Source: Halobacillus_A sp043497005 (GTDB lineage: Bacteria; Bacillota; Bacilli; Bacillales; Halobacillaceae). From it: a stretch of DNA of 64,000 nucleotides. Positions 7,498-15,613 of this stretch are shown in pieces. The first letter of the stretch is position 1. The number at the start of each line of letters is the position of its first letter. The DNA lies in NCBI RefSeq assembly GCF_043497005.1, contig NZ_JBIEKE010000001.1, forward strand, positions 248,001-312,000. The letters run 5' to 3'. The position numbers and the translations under genes are program-made. The notes beneath the pieces were generated by a model. It saw only the letters and a program-made list of their open reading frames with translations, made no database searches and was not told the origin of the DNA.

Positions 7498-7889
7498 AAA
7501 AGCACGGGGTATTAAATCGAGAGATCGCTCATGTTTTAGCACGACTGGGACATACAGATACAATTGTCATTGCAGATTGCGGCCTGCCTGTTCCTGACCA
7601 GACGAAATGTATTGACGTTTCGCTTTCCCTCGGAACACCCGGTGTGCTGCAAGTAGTAAGAACACTGCTTGAAGATATGGAAGTAGAAGCCGTAACGGTA
7701 GCTGAAGAAATGGAACGAAATAATAAGCGGATATTTATGGAAATGCAGAATGATTTTACTTCTAGTAATGTGCTCAAAGTTCCCCATGAGGAGTTGAAGG
7801 AAGCAGCAAAAGATGCAAAGGCCGTTATTAGGACGGGAGAAGCAACGCCTTATTCTAATTTTATTTTACATGCAGGAGTGATTTTTTAA
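7494..7889 (+). CDS. rbsD: D-ribose pyranase
   Basis: A 131-residue RbsD that interconverts beta-pyranose and beta-furanose ribose, supplying the furanose form to ribokinase. It begins MKKHGVLNREIAHVLARLGH with the catalytic-type His20 and Asp28 (IADCGLPVP), contains DAKAVIRTGE, and ends TPYSNFILHAGVIF, all as in B. subtilis RbsD, including the length. It overlaps rbsK by 4 bp. The order RbsR-K-D-A-C-B is the Bacillus arrangement. Confidence 0.95.
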   Translation: MKKHGVLNREIAHVLARLGHTDTIVIADCGLPVPDQTKCIDVSLSLGTPGVLQVVRTLLEDMEVEAVTVAEEMERNNKRIFMEMQNDFTSSNVLKVPHEELKEAAKDAKAVIRTGEATPYSNFILHAGVIF

Positions 7890-7906
7890 GAAATGGGGTG
7901 AGTGAT

Positions 7907-9406
7907 TTGAATGAAGAGCCGCTTATAGAAATGAGGGAAATTGATAAATCCTTTTCAGGCAACCATGTATTACAGAAAGTGAACTTTTCCGTTCAACCGG
8001 GAGAAGTCCATGCGTTAATGGGTGAGAACGGAGCGGGAAAGTCGACCCTCGTCAAAGTATTAACAGGCATTCATCCGCGAGACAACGGCATGATTACTGT
8101 AAAGGGGAACGAGGTTGAATTCTCCCACCCGAAACAAGCTGAAAAGCAAGGCATTGTCGTCATTCATCAAGAATTAAATATCATCCCTCACTTAACGGTG
8201 GCTGAAAATATGTTTTTAGGAAAAGAACGAGCAATTGGCAAAACAGGGATCCTGCGAAAAAAAGAGATGCATATTCAAACGTTCGAAAACTTAAAACGTC
8301 TGGGCGTAGACCATATATCCCCAAATGAAACAGCTGGAAGATTATCTGTCGGGAAGCAGCAGATGATTGAAATTGCCAGAGCGATTTCAACAAATGCAGA
8401 AATGATTATTATGGATGAGCCAACAGCCGCTTTAACGGATCGGGAAATCACAAGTTTATTTAAAGTCATTGAGTCGCTTCGAAAACAAGGGGTGAGCATT
8501 GTCTACATCTCCCATCGTATGGAAGAAATATTTCAAATATGTGATCGAATTACGGTGTTGCGAGATGGCAGATCCATTGGCACAAAACAAACAAAAGACA
8601 CTTCCTTTGATGAGATTGTAAAAATGATGGTCGGCAGAGAACTAGGTGAGCGTTTTCCTGAGAGATCTGGTGCGATTGGCAAAACATTATTAGAGGTTAA
8701 AGATTTAGCAAGGGAAGATTGGTTTGAAGGAATAAACTTTCAAGTCAAAGAAGGAGAAATTCTGGGTGTGGCAGGGCTGATGGGTGCAGGACGTACAGAG
8801 ATTATGGAAACAATCTTTGGTTCAGCTGAAAAATCCAAAGGACAATTGCTTCTTGATGGCAAGCCGTTAAATATAACACATCCACGTGACGCGATAAGAG
8901 CTGGCATAGGATTCATTACAGAAGATCGAAAAGATGAAGGACTCGTACTTAACTTATCCATTCGAGAGAACGTGGCCTTAACAAATTTGAAAACGGTTTC
9001 TAAAAACGGCTGGATTTCAAACTCAAAAGAAAATGAGTTAGTTGATGATTTAATTAAAAAGCTTCACGTTCGTACAACGGGTCGTGAACAGGAGGTTAAA
9101 TCTTTAAGTGGAGGAAATCAGCAGAAAGTGGTCATTGCTAAATGGCTGGGGATTCAACCGCGCTTGCTTATATTAGATGAACCTACTCGAGGCGTCGATG
9201 TTGGAGCCAAAAAAGAAATCTATACCATTATGAATCAATTAACTGAACAGGGCGTTGCCATTATTATGGTTTCCTCTGAATTACCGGAAGTCCTCGGAGT
9301 CAGCGACCGAATCATGGTCGTCCATGAAGGAACAGTGAGGAAAATTTTTAACAAAAGCGAAGCAGATCAAGAGAAGATCATGCATGCTGCTACAGGAGGT
9401 GAATAA
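7907..9406 (+). CDS. rbsA: Ribose ABC transporter, duplicated ATPase
   Basis: About 499 residues with two ABC domains in tandem, as in all sugar CUT2 ATPases. The first has Walker A GENGAGKST (about 39-47), signature LSVGKQQMIEIARA and Walker B IIIMDEPTAAL. The second has the degenerate P-loop GLMGAGRTE, signature LSGGNQQKVVIAKW and LLILDEPTRGVDVGAK. It energises ribose import with RbsC and RbsB. An in-frame GTG at 7898 opens a longer frame, but GGGGTGA at 7895-7901 is correctly spaced only for TTG 7907, which I choose. rbsC starts 3 bp after the stop. Confidence 0.94.
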   Translation: MNEEPLIEMREIDKSFSGNHVLQKVNFSVQPGEVHALMGENGAGKSTLVKVLTGIHPRDNGMITVKGNEVEFSHPKQAEKQGIVVIHQELNIIPHLTVAENMFLGKERAIGKTGILRKKEMHIQTFENLKRLGVDHISPNETAGRLSVGKQQMIEIARAISTNAEMIIMDEPTAALTDREITSLFKVIESLRKQGVSIVYISHRMEEIFQICDRITVLRDGRSIGTKQTKDTSFDEIVKMMVGRELGERFPERSGAIGKTLLEVKDLAREDWFEGINFQVKEGEILGVAGLMGAGRTEIMETIFGSAEKSKGQLLLDGKPLNITHPRDAIRAGIGFITEDRKDEGLVLNLSIRENVALTNLKTVSKNGWISNSKENELVDDLIKKLHVRTTGREQEVKSLSGGNQQKVVIAKWLGIQPRLLILDEPTRGVDVGAKKEIYTIMNQLTEQGVAIIMVSSELPEVLGVSDRIMVVHEGTVRKIFNKSEADQEKIMHAATGGE

Positions 9407-9409
9407 CGG

Positions 9410-10345
9410 ATGAAGAAAAAAATAGTAAATAATCTATCACAGCTTGGTCCTTTAATAGGGCTGATCCTCATTGTGGTCATCCTCGGCTTTACGAGCGACA
9501 GCTTTTTTACGCTGAACAACATATTAAATCTGTTAAGGCAGATCTCCATTAATGCACTGATTGCTTTTGGAATGACGTTCGTCATATTAACAGGAGGAAT
9601 CGACTTGTCCGTCGGCTCTATTCTTGCCTTTGGGAGTGCACTTACCGCAGGCATGCTCTCAAGCGGTATGGATCCTATGTTAGCAGTTTTTATCGGTTTA
9701 TTGGCTGGCTTACTCATGGGGGCTGTGAACGGCCTGATTATTACAAAAGGAAAAGTGGCTCCTTTCATAGCAACATTAGCGACCATGACGATTTTCCGTG
9801 GAGCTACTCTCGTTTATACCGAAGGCCGCCCTATTACAGGTCTTTCTGACAGCTTCTCCTTTGAAATGATTGGTAAAGGCTATGTATTTGGTATTCCTTT
9901 TCCCGTTATTTTAATGTTGATTGCTTTTGGCGTATTGTTTTTTATTCTAAGAAATACAGTGTTTGGCCGACACGTTTATTCAGTAGGGGGTAATGAAGAA
10001 GCTTCGATTTTATCGGGGATAAGAGCTGACCGCGTAAAAATCTGGGTTTATTCCATTACAGGTATGCTTTCGGTATTGGCAGGCATTATCCTCACGAGCC
10101 GGTTAAACTCCGCACAGCCCACAGCAGGCACGATGTATGAATTAGATGCCATTGCTGCTGTTGTTCTCGGTGGGACAAGCCTTACGGGAGGGCGAGGATG
10201 GATCACCGGTACGTTAATAGGAGCGTTGATTATAGGGGTGCTCGATAACGGGTTAAATCTATTAAACGTTTCCTCATTTTATCAGCAGATTGTAAAAGGC
10301 GGAGTCATTCTGCTGGCTGTTGTGCTCGATCGCAGATCCAAATAA
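9410..10345 (+). CDS. rbsC: Ribose ABC transporter permease
   Basis: A 311-residue inner-membrane permease with about ten hydrophobic segments. The family motifs are all here: the N-terminal TSDSFFTLNNILNLLRQIS, GMTFVILTGGIDLSVGS in the second to third span, NGLIITKGKVAPFIATLATM, VYSVGGNEEASILSGI, and AIAAVVLGGTSLTGGRG with GTLIGALIIGVLDNGLNLL, the EAA-like loop that docks on RbsA. It begins 3 bp after rbsA and ends 24 bp before rbsB. Confidence 0.95.
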   Translation: MKKKIVNNLSQLGPLIGLILIVVILGFTSDSFFTLNNILNLLRQISINALIAFGMTFVILTGGIDLSVGSILAFGSALTAGMLSSGMDPMLAVFIGLLAGLLMGAVNGLIITKGKVAPFIATLATMTIFRGATLVYTEGRPITGLSDSFSFEMIGKGYVFGIPFPVILMLIAFGVLFFILRNTVFGRHVYSVGGNEEASILSGIRADRVKIWVYSITGMLSVLAGIILTSRLNSAQPTAGTMYELDAIAAVVLGGTSLTGGRGWITGTLIGALIIGVLDNGLNLLNVSSFYQQIVKGGVILLAVVLDRRSK

Positions 10346-10369
10346 TTTATTATAAGGAGGAAAAGTAAC

Positions 10370-11302
10370 ATGAAAAAATGGTTGAAAACGATTGGCTTTG
10401 TTAGCTTAGTATTGGTAATGACAGCTTGTTCTACAGAAAGCCCGGGCAGCTCTTCAGACGATGAATCCGGTGATGGAGGTGAGTCCATCAAAATAGGGAT
10501 GTCAATTTCCACATTGAACAACCCATTCTTTGTATCGCTGCGTGACGGGGCAGAAGCGGCTGCAGAAGAAGCGGGTTATGAAATTACGACGGCAGATGCT
10601 CAGGATGATTCTGCTTCGCAAATTAGTGATATTGAAGACCTTCTTCAGCAGGATATTGATGTTTTATTAGTCAACCCAACTGATTCTTCAGCGATCTCCT
10701 CTGCCATTGAATCTGCGAATAGTGCGGATATTCCAGTCATTACTGTGGACCGTACGGCCGATGAGGGAGAAGTAGCTACACATATTGCTTCAGACAATGT
10801 GGAAGGCGGCGAAATGGCGGGAGAATTTATTGCAGAACAAATGGAGGAAGAAGGGGACGTTGTTGAACTAGAGGGAATCTCCGGAGCTTCCGCAACACGT
10901 GAGCGGGGAGAAGGTTTCCACAATATCGTGGACGAGATGGATGGCATCGAAGTAGTGGCACAGCAGTCTGCTGACTTTGATCGTTCGAACGGCCTTAATG
11001 TAATGGAGAATATACTTCAAAGCAACAGTGAAATCGATGCGGTTTTTGCTCATAACGACGAAATGGCGTTAGGTGCAATTGAAGCGCTTGAATCCAATAA
11101 TCTAGCTGATGAAGTCGTAGTTGTAGGGTTTGATGCAACCGATGACGCACGGGATGCGGTTTCAGAAGGACGAATGGACGCAACAGTTGCCCAGCAGCCT
11201 GAATTAATAGGCGAAGAAGCCATTACTACAGCTGCAAAAGTAGTCGGGGGCGAAGAAGTAGAAGAATTTGTACCAGTTGAGCTTGAGATGATTACAGAAT
11301 AG
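10370..11302 (+). CDS. rbsB: Ribose-binding lipoprotein
   Basis: A 310-residue substrate-binding protein. The signal peptide ends in a lipobox (VMTAC, Cys20), so the mature protein is anchored to the outer face of the membrane. A Ser/Gly/Asp-rich linker precedes the type I periplasmic-binding fold: KIGMSISTLNNPFFVSLRDG, DVLLVNPTDSSAI, IPVITVDRTAD, GISGASATRERGEGF, AVFAHNDEMALGA and VVVGFDATDDARDAV. The protein is strongly acidic, consistent with a salt-adapted host. It has its own strong AAGGAGG site, fitting high expression. No terminator lies directly after the stop. Confidence 0.95.
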   Translation: MKKWLKTIGFVSLVLVMTACSTESPGSSSDDESGDGGESIKIGMSISTLNNPFFVSLRDGAEAAAEEAGYEITTADAQDDSASQISDIEDLLQQDIDVLLVNPTDSSAISSAIESANSADIPVITVDRTADEGEVATHIASDNVEGGEMAGEFIAEQMEEEGDVVELEGISGASATRERGEGFHNIVDEMDGIEVVAQQSADFDRSNGLNVMENILQSNSEIDAVFAHNDEMALGAIEALESNNLADEVVVVGFDATDDARDAVSEGRMDATVAQQPELIGEEAITTAAKVVGGEEVEEFVPVELEMITE

Positions 11303-11374
11303 CACGTGGAAAGGTTTGGCTTTTAACTCTGAAAAGACGCATAATTAACGTTCATTCAAAATGTATATTTTGCA

Positions 11375-11457
11375 GCGTAGTCAACATACGAAGACTCCTG
11401 CGGGAACAGCACGAGTCTGAAGACCCCACAGGAAAGCGAAGTATGTTGACGAAGCGT
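11375..11457 (+). repeat. Module B repeat (isolated copy)
   Basis: GCGTAGTCAACATACG... closes with ...CGAAGTATGTTGACGAAGCG, so the ends GTCAACATAC and GTATGTTGAC pair perfectly. The interior GACTCCTGCGGGAACAGCAC and CACAGGAAAGCGAAG matches the B module at 27486 and 51541. It lacks the AATAATCCGAAC hairpin. Bases 11303-11827 hold this repeat, two terminators, decayed repeat-like GC-rich text at about 11550-11675 and a cre site, but no gene. Confidence 0.7.
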
Positions 11458-11471
11458 TGACTGCTAAATAC

Positions 11472-11515
11472 AGAAAGACCCAATCCAATTCGAATAGTTG
11501 TCAGGTCTTTCTTAA
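11472..11515 (+). terminator. Candidate terminator of the rbs operon
   Basis: AGAAAGACC and GGTCTTTCT pair around a loop of 23 nt, followed by a T/A-rich tract. The loop is long, so strength is uncertain; it is the first plausible terminator after rbsB. Confidence 0.5.
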
Positions 11516-11676
11516 TTAGAGTTTAACCTTTATAAACTGAAAGAGTACAAAACTGGAGAGAAGGCGAAGGGAAAGGTATGGGAGGAACCTCACCGCACGC
11601 CCGTGGTAAGCGAGCCATTTCCCGCAGCCTTTTGCCGTACTTTTAAAAGAAAAGGTGGAGTTTCTCTACAATCTAA

Positions 11677-11705
11677 AAGGCATCCAAACCGGGTGTCTTT
11701 TTATT
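11677..11705 (+). terminator. Second terminator upstream of the sigma-54 activator
   Basis: AGGCATCC pairs with GGGTGTCT (including G:T pairs) and runs into TTTTTATT. It would insulate the activator gene from transcription arriving from rbs. Confidence 0.6.
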
Positions 11706-11798
11706 AATGACTTAAGATAATTCTATAACTCTTGTCGAAATCTTTCATGATATAGAAGAAGCACCCGAAAAGTGATAGACTTCTTAATAGAAGAACAA

Positions 11799-11812
11799 TG
11801 AAAACGTTAACA
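11799..11812 (+). promoter_or_regulatory. cre site (CcpA) before the sigma-54 activator
   Basis: TGAAAACGTTAACA, with a preceding A, fits the cre consensus WTGNAANCGNWNNCW at every position. It sits just before the ribosome binding site of the activator gene, a downstream roadblock position. It contains the ATG at 11798, which argues that this ATG is not the translation start. Confidence 0.8.
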
Positions 11813-11827
11813 CAGGAGTGGGCTTAT

Positions 11828-13192
11828 ATGTTATCGATATTAGATGATTATAAAGATGATATTTTTGAAACCTTTTTCGGTAACGCTAATCACTGCATTG
11901 TTATAGTAGATCGCGAAGGATACATTTCCTATATGAATGAAGGCTACTGCCGCTTTCTCGAGTTGGATAAATCAGAAGTAAAGGGCAAGCATGTCACAGA
12001 AGTGATTGATAATACGAGAATGCACATCGTGGCAGATTCAGGAATAGAGGAAATGGCGGATTTGCAGGAGATTCGCGGCAAATATATGGTCGCAAACCGC
12101 ATCCCTCTCCGTTCAGATGGAAATATTGTAGGGGCACTTGGCATGGTGCTTTTTCGTGACACGGAAGAATGGCTTAAAATGAACAGTCATATAAAAGCAT
12201 TACTGCTGGAACTTGAAGCGTACCGCAAGCAAATGAATGATCAAAATGGCGCGACGTATACTTTGCATGATATCGTGAGCAGCTCCCCTGAAATGGACAA
12301 GTTAAAAAATAAGATAATGAAGCTTGCTCCTGGTGATGTGTCTATTTTGCTGAGAGGGGAGAGCGGCACGGGGAAAGAGTTGTTTGCGCACAGCATTCAT
12401 CAGCTGAGTGAACGCCACACCAAGCCTTTTATTAAGGTGAACTGTGCGGCGATTCCCGAGCATTTACTAGAATCTGAACTGTTTGGCTATCGAGAGGGAG
12501 CTTTTACCGGGGCGAAAAAGGGAGGAAAGCCCGGTAAGTTTCAGCTTGCGAATGGGGGTACGCTATTTTTAGATGAAATCGGAGATATGCCGCTTCATGC
12601 GCAAGTGAAAATCCTGCGTGTGCTTCAGGAAGGGGAAGTTGAAGCCGTCGGCGCAGTAAAGCCGGAGCAGATTGATGTAAGGATTATTGCGGCGACCAAT
12701 CAGTCGCTTGAGAAGCTGATTCAATCCCAGCAGTTTAGAGAGGATTTATTTTATCGTGTAAATGTCGTGCAAGTAAAAATTCCTCCTCTTCGGGAGCGGC
12801 CGGAAGATTTGCGTGTGCTGTCTAAATATTTACTGCAAAAAGTAACAGAACGAATGGGTAAGCGCGTCATTGATTTCCATCGAGAGGTGTACCAGTGCTT
12901 GCAGCAGTACGAGTGGCCCGGTAACGTCAGAGAACTTGAAAATGTGATTGAAGCGGCCGTTCATTTAACAAATACAGAGATGATTCAAGTCGAGGACTTA
13001 CCTGACCATATTCAAAAGAAAACCTACACGTTTGAAGAGGGAGACAGTCTTAAGGAAATGATTGAGAAAGCAGAGAAGCAGGCAATCGAGCGAACCTTAA
13101 AGAGAGTTGACGGAGATAAGGCGGAAGCTGCTAAAGCTCTTCAAATTGGGAAATCCAGTCTTTATGAAAAAGTGAAAAAGTATCAATTATAG
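11828..13192 (+). CDS. Sigma-54-dependent activator (PAS-AAA-Fis), ketone-body type
   Basis: About 454 residues. A PAS-like sensor (HCIVIVDREGYISYMNEGY) covers roughly 15-110, followed by a short coiled linker and the AAA+ domain: Walker A GESGTGKE (177-184), the sigma-54 contact loop GAFTGA (224-229), Walker B GGTLFLDEIGD (243-253), and the arginine-rich LFYRVNVVQVKIPPLRERPEDL. A Fis-type helix-turn-helix (KAEAAKALQIGKSSLYEKVK) ends the protein. CAGGAG lies 9 nt before ATG 11828; the in-frame ATG 11798 lies inside a cre site. The -24/-12 promoter of the ketone-body operon just downstream is its evident target. The signal sensed by the PAS domain is unknown. Confidence 0.92.
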   Translation: MLSILDDYKDDIFETFFGNANHCIVIVDREGYISYMNEGYCRFLELDKSEVKGKHVTEVIDNTRMHIVADSGIEEMADLQEIRGKYMVANRIPLRSDGNIVGALGMVLFRDTEEWLKMNSHIKALLLELEAYRKQMNDQNGATYTLHDIVSSSPEMDKLKNKIMKLAPGDVSILLRGESGTGKELFAHSIHQLSERHTKPFIKVNCAAIPEHLLESELFGYREGAFTGAKKGGKPGKFQLANGGTLFLDEIGDMPLHAQVKILRVLQEGEVEAVGAVKPEQIDVRIIAATNQSLEKLIQSQQFREDLFYRVNVVQVKIPPLRERPEDLRVLSKYLLQKVTERMGKRVIDFHREVYQCLQQYEWPGNVRELENVIEAAVHLTNTEMIQVEDLPDHIQKKTYTFEEGDSLKEMIEKAEKQAIERTLKRVDGDKAEAAKALQIGKSSLYEKVKKYQL

Positions 13193-13208
13193 CCATTCCA
13201 GAAAGCCG

Positions 13209-13245
13209 GAAACTATTCCAATATGCTGGAATGGTTTCTTTTTTT
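13209..13245 (+). terminator. Terminator of the activator gene
   Basis: GAAACTATTCCA and TGGAATGGTTTC pair (one G:T) around ATATGC and are followed by eight T. It separates the activator from the sigma-54-dependent operon. Confidence 0.9.
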
Positions 13246-13289
13246 GTTGTTGTAAGGGTTTTCATTATTGGATTCGCAAAAATAATCCT

Positions 13290-13311
13290 GCTTTCCACGA
13301 TTTCGGAAAGC
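13290..13311. promoter_or_regulatory. Candidate enhancer (UAS) for the sigma-54 activator
   Basis: GCTTTCC and GGAAAGC form a perfect inverted repeat with an 8-bp centre, 62 bp upstream of the -24 element. Sigma-54 activators bind such dyads upstream of their promoters; this is the clearest dyad in the 180-bp spacer outside the terminator. Assignment is inference. Confidence 0.5.
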
Positions 13312-13372
13312 GGGTTGGACTTGTCGAATGATTATAGTCCTTGTCTATCTGTGTTCACGGCTGTTTTTGAAG

Positions 13373-13390
13373 TTGGCATGATTCTTGCAT
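13373..13390 (+). promoter_or_regulatory. Sigma-54 (-24/-12) promoter
   Basis: TTGGCATGATTCTTGCAT matches the consensus YTGGCACGNNNNTTGCW with only the C-to-T change in the -24 box, and the GG and GC dinucleotides are 10 bp apart as required. It lies 26 bp before the CoA-transferase start and after a sigma-54 activator gene. Confidence 0.9.
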
Positions 13391-13415
13391 ATATAAAAGT
13401 GAAGGGAGTGAATAG

Positions 13416-14114
13416 ATGATGAAAACCATTTATCCATCATTTGAACAAGCTGTAAGTGAAATCAAAGATTATTCAACGATTATGGTGGGAGGTTTCGGTC
13501 TTGTAGGGATACCGGAAAATTTAATTTTAGCTTTAGTGGCATCGAAAGTGAAGCATTTAACCATTATTTCAAACAATTGCGGTGTCGACGACTGGGGGCT
13601 CGGTCTGCTGTTGAAAAATAAACAAATCGACAAGATGATTGGCTCTTATGTAGGTGAAAATAAAGAATTCGAGCGTCAAGTACTGGCAGGAGAGCTTGAA
13701 GTTGAACTTACACCTCAAGGGACGCTGGCTGAACGAATTCGTGCAGGGGGAGCAGGAATACCGGCATTTTATACCCCTGCCGGCGTCGGAACCCCGCTGG
13801 CCGAAGGGGAGGAAGTACGGACGTTTGATGGAAAGGACTATCTTCTGCAGACTGGATTGCGCGCTGATTTCAGCCTGGTGCGGGCTGCCAGAGGAGACCG
13901 TTACGGCAATTTAATTTATAACAAAACCGCACAAAACTTTAACCCGATGATGGCAGCAGCGGGTAAGTTAACAATCGCTGAGGTGGAACAGTTGGTCGAA
14001 ACTGGTGAACTCAACCCAGAGCATATCCATACACCGGGCATTTATGTGCAGGGGTTAATTGAAGGAGAGCAGGAAAAGCGGATTGAACGTCTTACCGTTC
14101 GAGCAGAGGCATAA
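13416..14114 (+). CDS. scoA: 3-oxoacid CoA-transferase, subunit A
   Basis: A 232-residue alpha subunit of the heterodimeric CoA transferase that activates acetoacetate using succinyl-CoA or acetyl-CoA. The CoA-binding glycine loop MVGGFGLVGIPENLI is near residue 21, and NNCGVDDWGLGLLL, GGAGIPAFYTPAGVGTPLAEG and DRYGNLIYNKTAQNFNP are standard family motifs. First gene of a five-gene operon behind the -24/-12 promoter. ATG 13416 and the adjacent ATG 13419 are both reachable from GGGAG, so the start may differ by one codon. Which CoA donor is used (Sco or Ato type) cannot be told from the sequence. Confidence 0.92.
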   Translation: MMKTIYPSFEQAVSEIKDYSTIMVGGFGLVGIPENLILALVASKVKHLTIISNNCGVDDWGLGLLLKNKQIDKMIGSYVGENKEFERQVLAGELEVELTPQGTLAERIRAGGAGIPAFYTPAGVGTPLAEGEEVRTFDGKDYLLQTGLRADFSLVRAARGDRYGNLIYNKTAQNFNPMMAAAGKLTIAEVEQLVETGELNPEHIHTPGIYVQGLIEGEQEKRIERLTVRAEA

Positions 14115-14132
14115 TAAGAGGAGGGAATTTTA

Positions 14133-14807
14133 ATGGCAGTAAAATTGGATAAAGCAGTCGTTCGAGAAAAGATTGCAAGAAGAGCTGAGCAGGAAATTGA
14201 AAGCGGTTACTATGTAAATTTAGGCATTGGCATGCCGACGATGGTGGCGAATTATATCCAGGAGGACAAAGACGTTGTACTTCAATCGGAAAATGGATTG
14301 TTAGGCATCGGACGCTCACCTTATGAGTCGGAAGTCGACCCAGACTTAATTAACGCAGGAAAAGAAACGGTAACGGCATCTCCAGGGGCCTCTTACTGCA
14401 GCAGTGCCGAATCTTTTGCCATGATCCGGGGGGAGCATCTGGATCTTGCCATTCTTGGAGGCATGGAAGTATCAGAGCAGGGAGACCTGGCGAACTGGAT
14501 GATTCCAGGCAAGATGATTAAAGGCATGGGCGGCGCGATGGACATCGTTCACGGTGCAAAGAAAATCGTGATCATTATGGATCACGTAAACAAACATGGG
14601 GAGCCGAAAATATTAAAGCAATGTCACCTGCCATTAACCGGACAGGGAGTGGTTGACCGGATCATTACCGAGCGTGCGGTTATTGATGTCACGGAGACAG
14701 GACTTGAATTAGTCGAGGCTGCTGAAGGGTGGACCGTTGAAGAAATTAAGCAGTCAACAGAAGCTGGCCTGCGCGTCCATCCCAACTTATGGGAGACATC
14801 TTTTTAA
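14133..14807 (+). CDS. scoB: 3-oxoacid CoA-transferase, subunit B
   Basis: A 224-residue beta subunit. LGIGMPTMVANY is followed by SENGLLGIG, in which Glu53 is the residue that forms the glutamyl-CoA thioester intermediate. ASPGASYCSSAESFAMIRGEH, LGGMEVSEQGDLANWMIPG and KIVIIMDHVNKHGEPKI also match the family. AGAGGAGGG precedes the ATG, 18 bp after scoA. With the dehydrogenase and thiolase it converts 3-hydroxybutyrate, through acetoacetate and acetoacetyl-CoA, to acetyl-CoA. Confidence 0.93.
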   Translation: MAVKLDKAVVREKIARRAEQEIESGYYVNLGIGMPTMVANYIQEDKDVVLQSENGLLGIGRSPYESEVDPDLINAGKETVTASPGASYCSSAESFAMIRGEHLDLAILGGMEVSEQGDLANWMIPGKMIKGMGGAMDIVHGAKKIVIIMDHVNKHGEPKILKQCHLPLTGQGVVDRIITERAVIDVTETGLELVEAAEGWTVEEIKQSTEAGLRVHPNLWETSF

Positions 14808-14827
14808 AAAACGAGGAGGGGTTAGAG

Positions 14828-15598
14828 ATGGGGAAAACGATTTTCGTTACAGGAGCAGCCAGCGGGATTGGTTATGAAATCGGAGTCGCTTTTGCGAAGG
14901 AAGGAGCCAGCGTGGCCTTCAGCGATATTAATGAAACAAAAGTGAATGAAGTGGCAAATGAGCTGCAAAATCAAGGGTTTGACTGTATCGGTGTGAAGTG
15001 TGATGTCACGAATGAAAAGGAGTTAAAAGCAGCGATTGATCAAACCGTTCAGCATTATGGAAGGCTTGACGTATTAATTAACAATGCGGGTCTCCAGCAT
15101 GTCGCTTCTGTAGAAGAATTTCCAACGGAGAAGTTCCAGTTCATTACGAACGTAATGCTAGTCGCTCCATTTATGGCGACGAAGCACGTATTCCCGATTA
15201 TGAAAAAACAGGGCTTTGGACGAATCATTAATATGGCATCGATCAATGGTTTGATCGGTTTTGCAGGTAAAGCTGCATACAACAGTTCAAAGCACGGCGT
15301 CATTGGCTTAACCAAAGTAACTGCGCTAGAAGGAGCGGAGCACGGCATTACGGTGAATGCAGTCTGTCCGGGATATGTGGATACGCCGCTTGTACGTAAC
15401 CAGCTGGAAGATCTGGCAGCGAACCGCAATGTTTCAATGGAAAAAGTACTCGAAGAAGTTATTTATCCGTTAGTGCCTCAGAGACGTTTATTAGCTGTTC
15501 AGGAAATTGCGGATTATACATTGTACTTAGCGAGTGAAAAGGCCAAAGGGATTACAGGACAAGCCGTCGTCATTGATGGCGGCTATACCGCTCAATAA
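14828..15598 (+). CDS. 3-hydroxybutyrate dehydrogenase (SDR family)
   Basis: A 256-residue short-chain dehydrogenase expected to oxidise D-3-hydroxybutyrate to acetoacetate with NAD. The nucleotide motif TGAASGIG is at residues 8-15, NNAG near 85, and the catalytic Ser138, Tyr151 and Lys155 lie in NMASING and AAYNSSKHG. The insert after PGYVDTPLVRNQLEDLA and the ending GGYTAQ are typical of bacterial hydroxybutyrate dehydrogenases, as is the length. The start is ATG 14828 behind GAGGAGGGG; the open frame extends upstream into scoB without a better site. Its place in the operon supports the substrate. Confidence 0.9.
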   Translation: MGKTIFVTGAASGIGYEIGVAFAKEGASVAFSDINETKVNEVANELQNQGFDCIGVKCDVTNEKELKAAIDQTVQHYGRLDVLINNAGLQHVASVEEFPTEKFQFITNVMLVAPFMATKHVFPIMKKQGFGRIINMASINGLIGFAGKAAYNSSKHGVIGLTKVTALEGAEHGITVNAVCPGYVDTPLVRNQLEDLAANRNVSMEKVLEEVIYPLVPQRRLLAVQEIADYTLYLASEKAKGITGQAVVIDGGYTAQ

Positions 15599-15613
15599 TA
15601 AAGGAGGATTTTT

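Noticed and set aside
13231..13419. 62-codon hydrophobic open frame
   Set aside because: It starts in the terminator T tract and overlaps the candidate enhancer and the -24/-12 promoter; no ribosome binding site.
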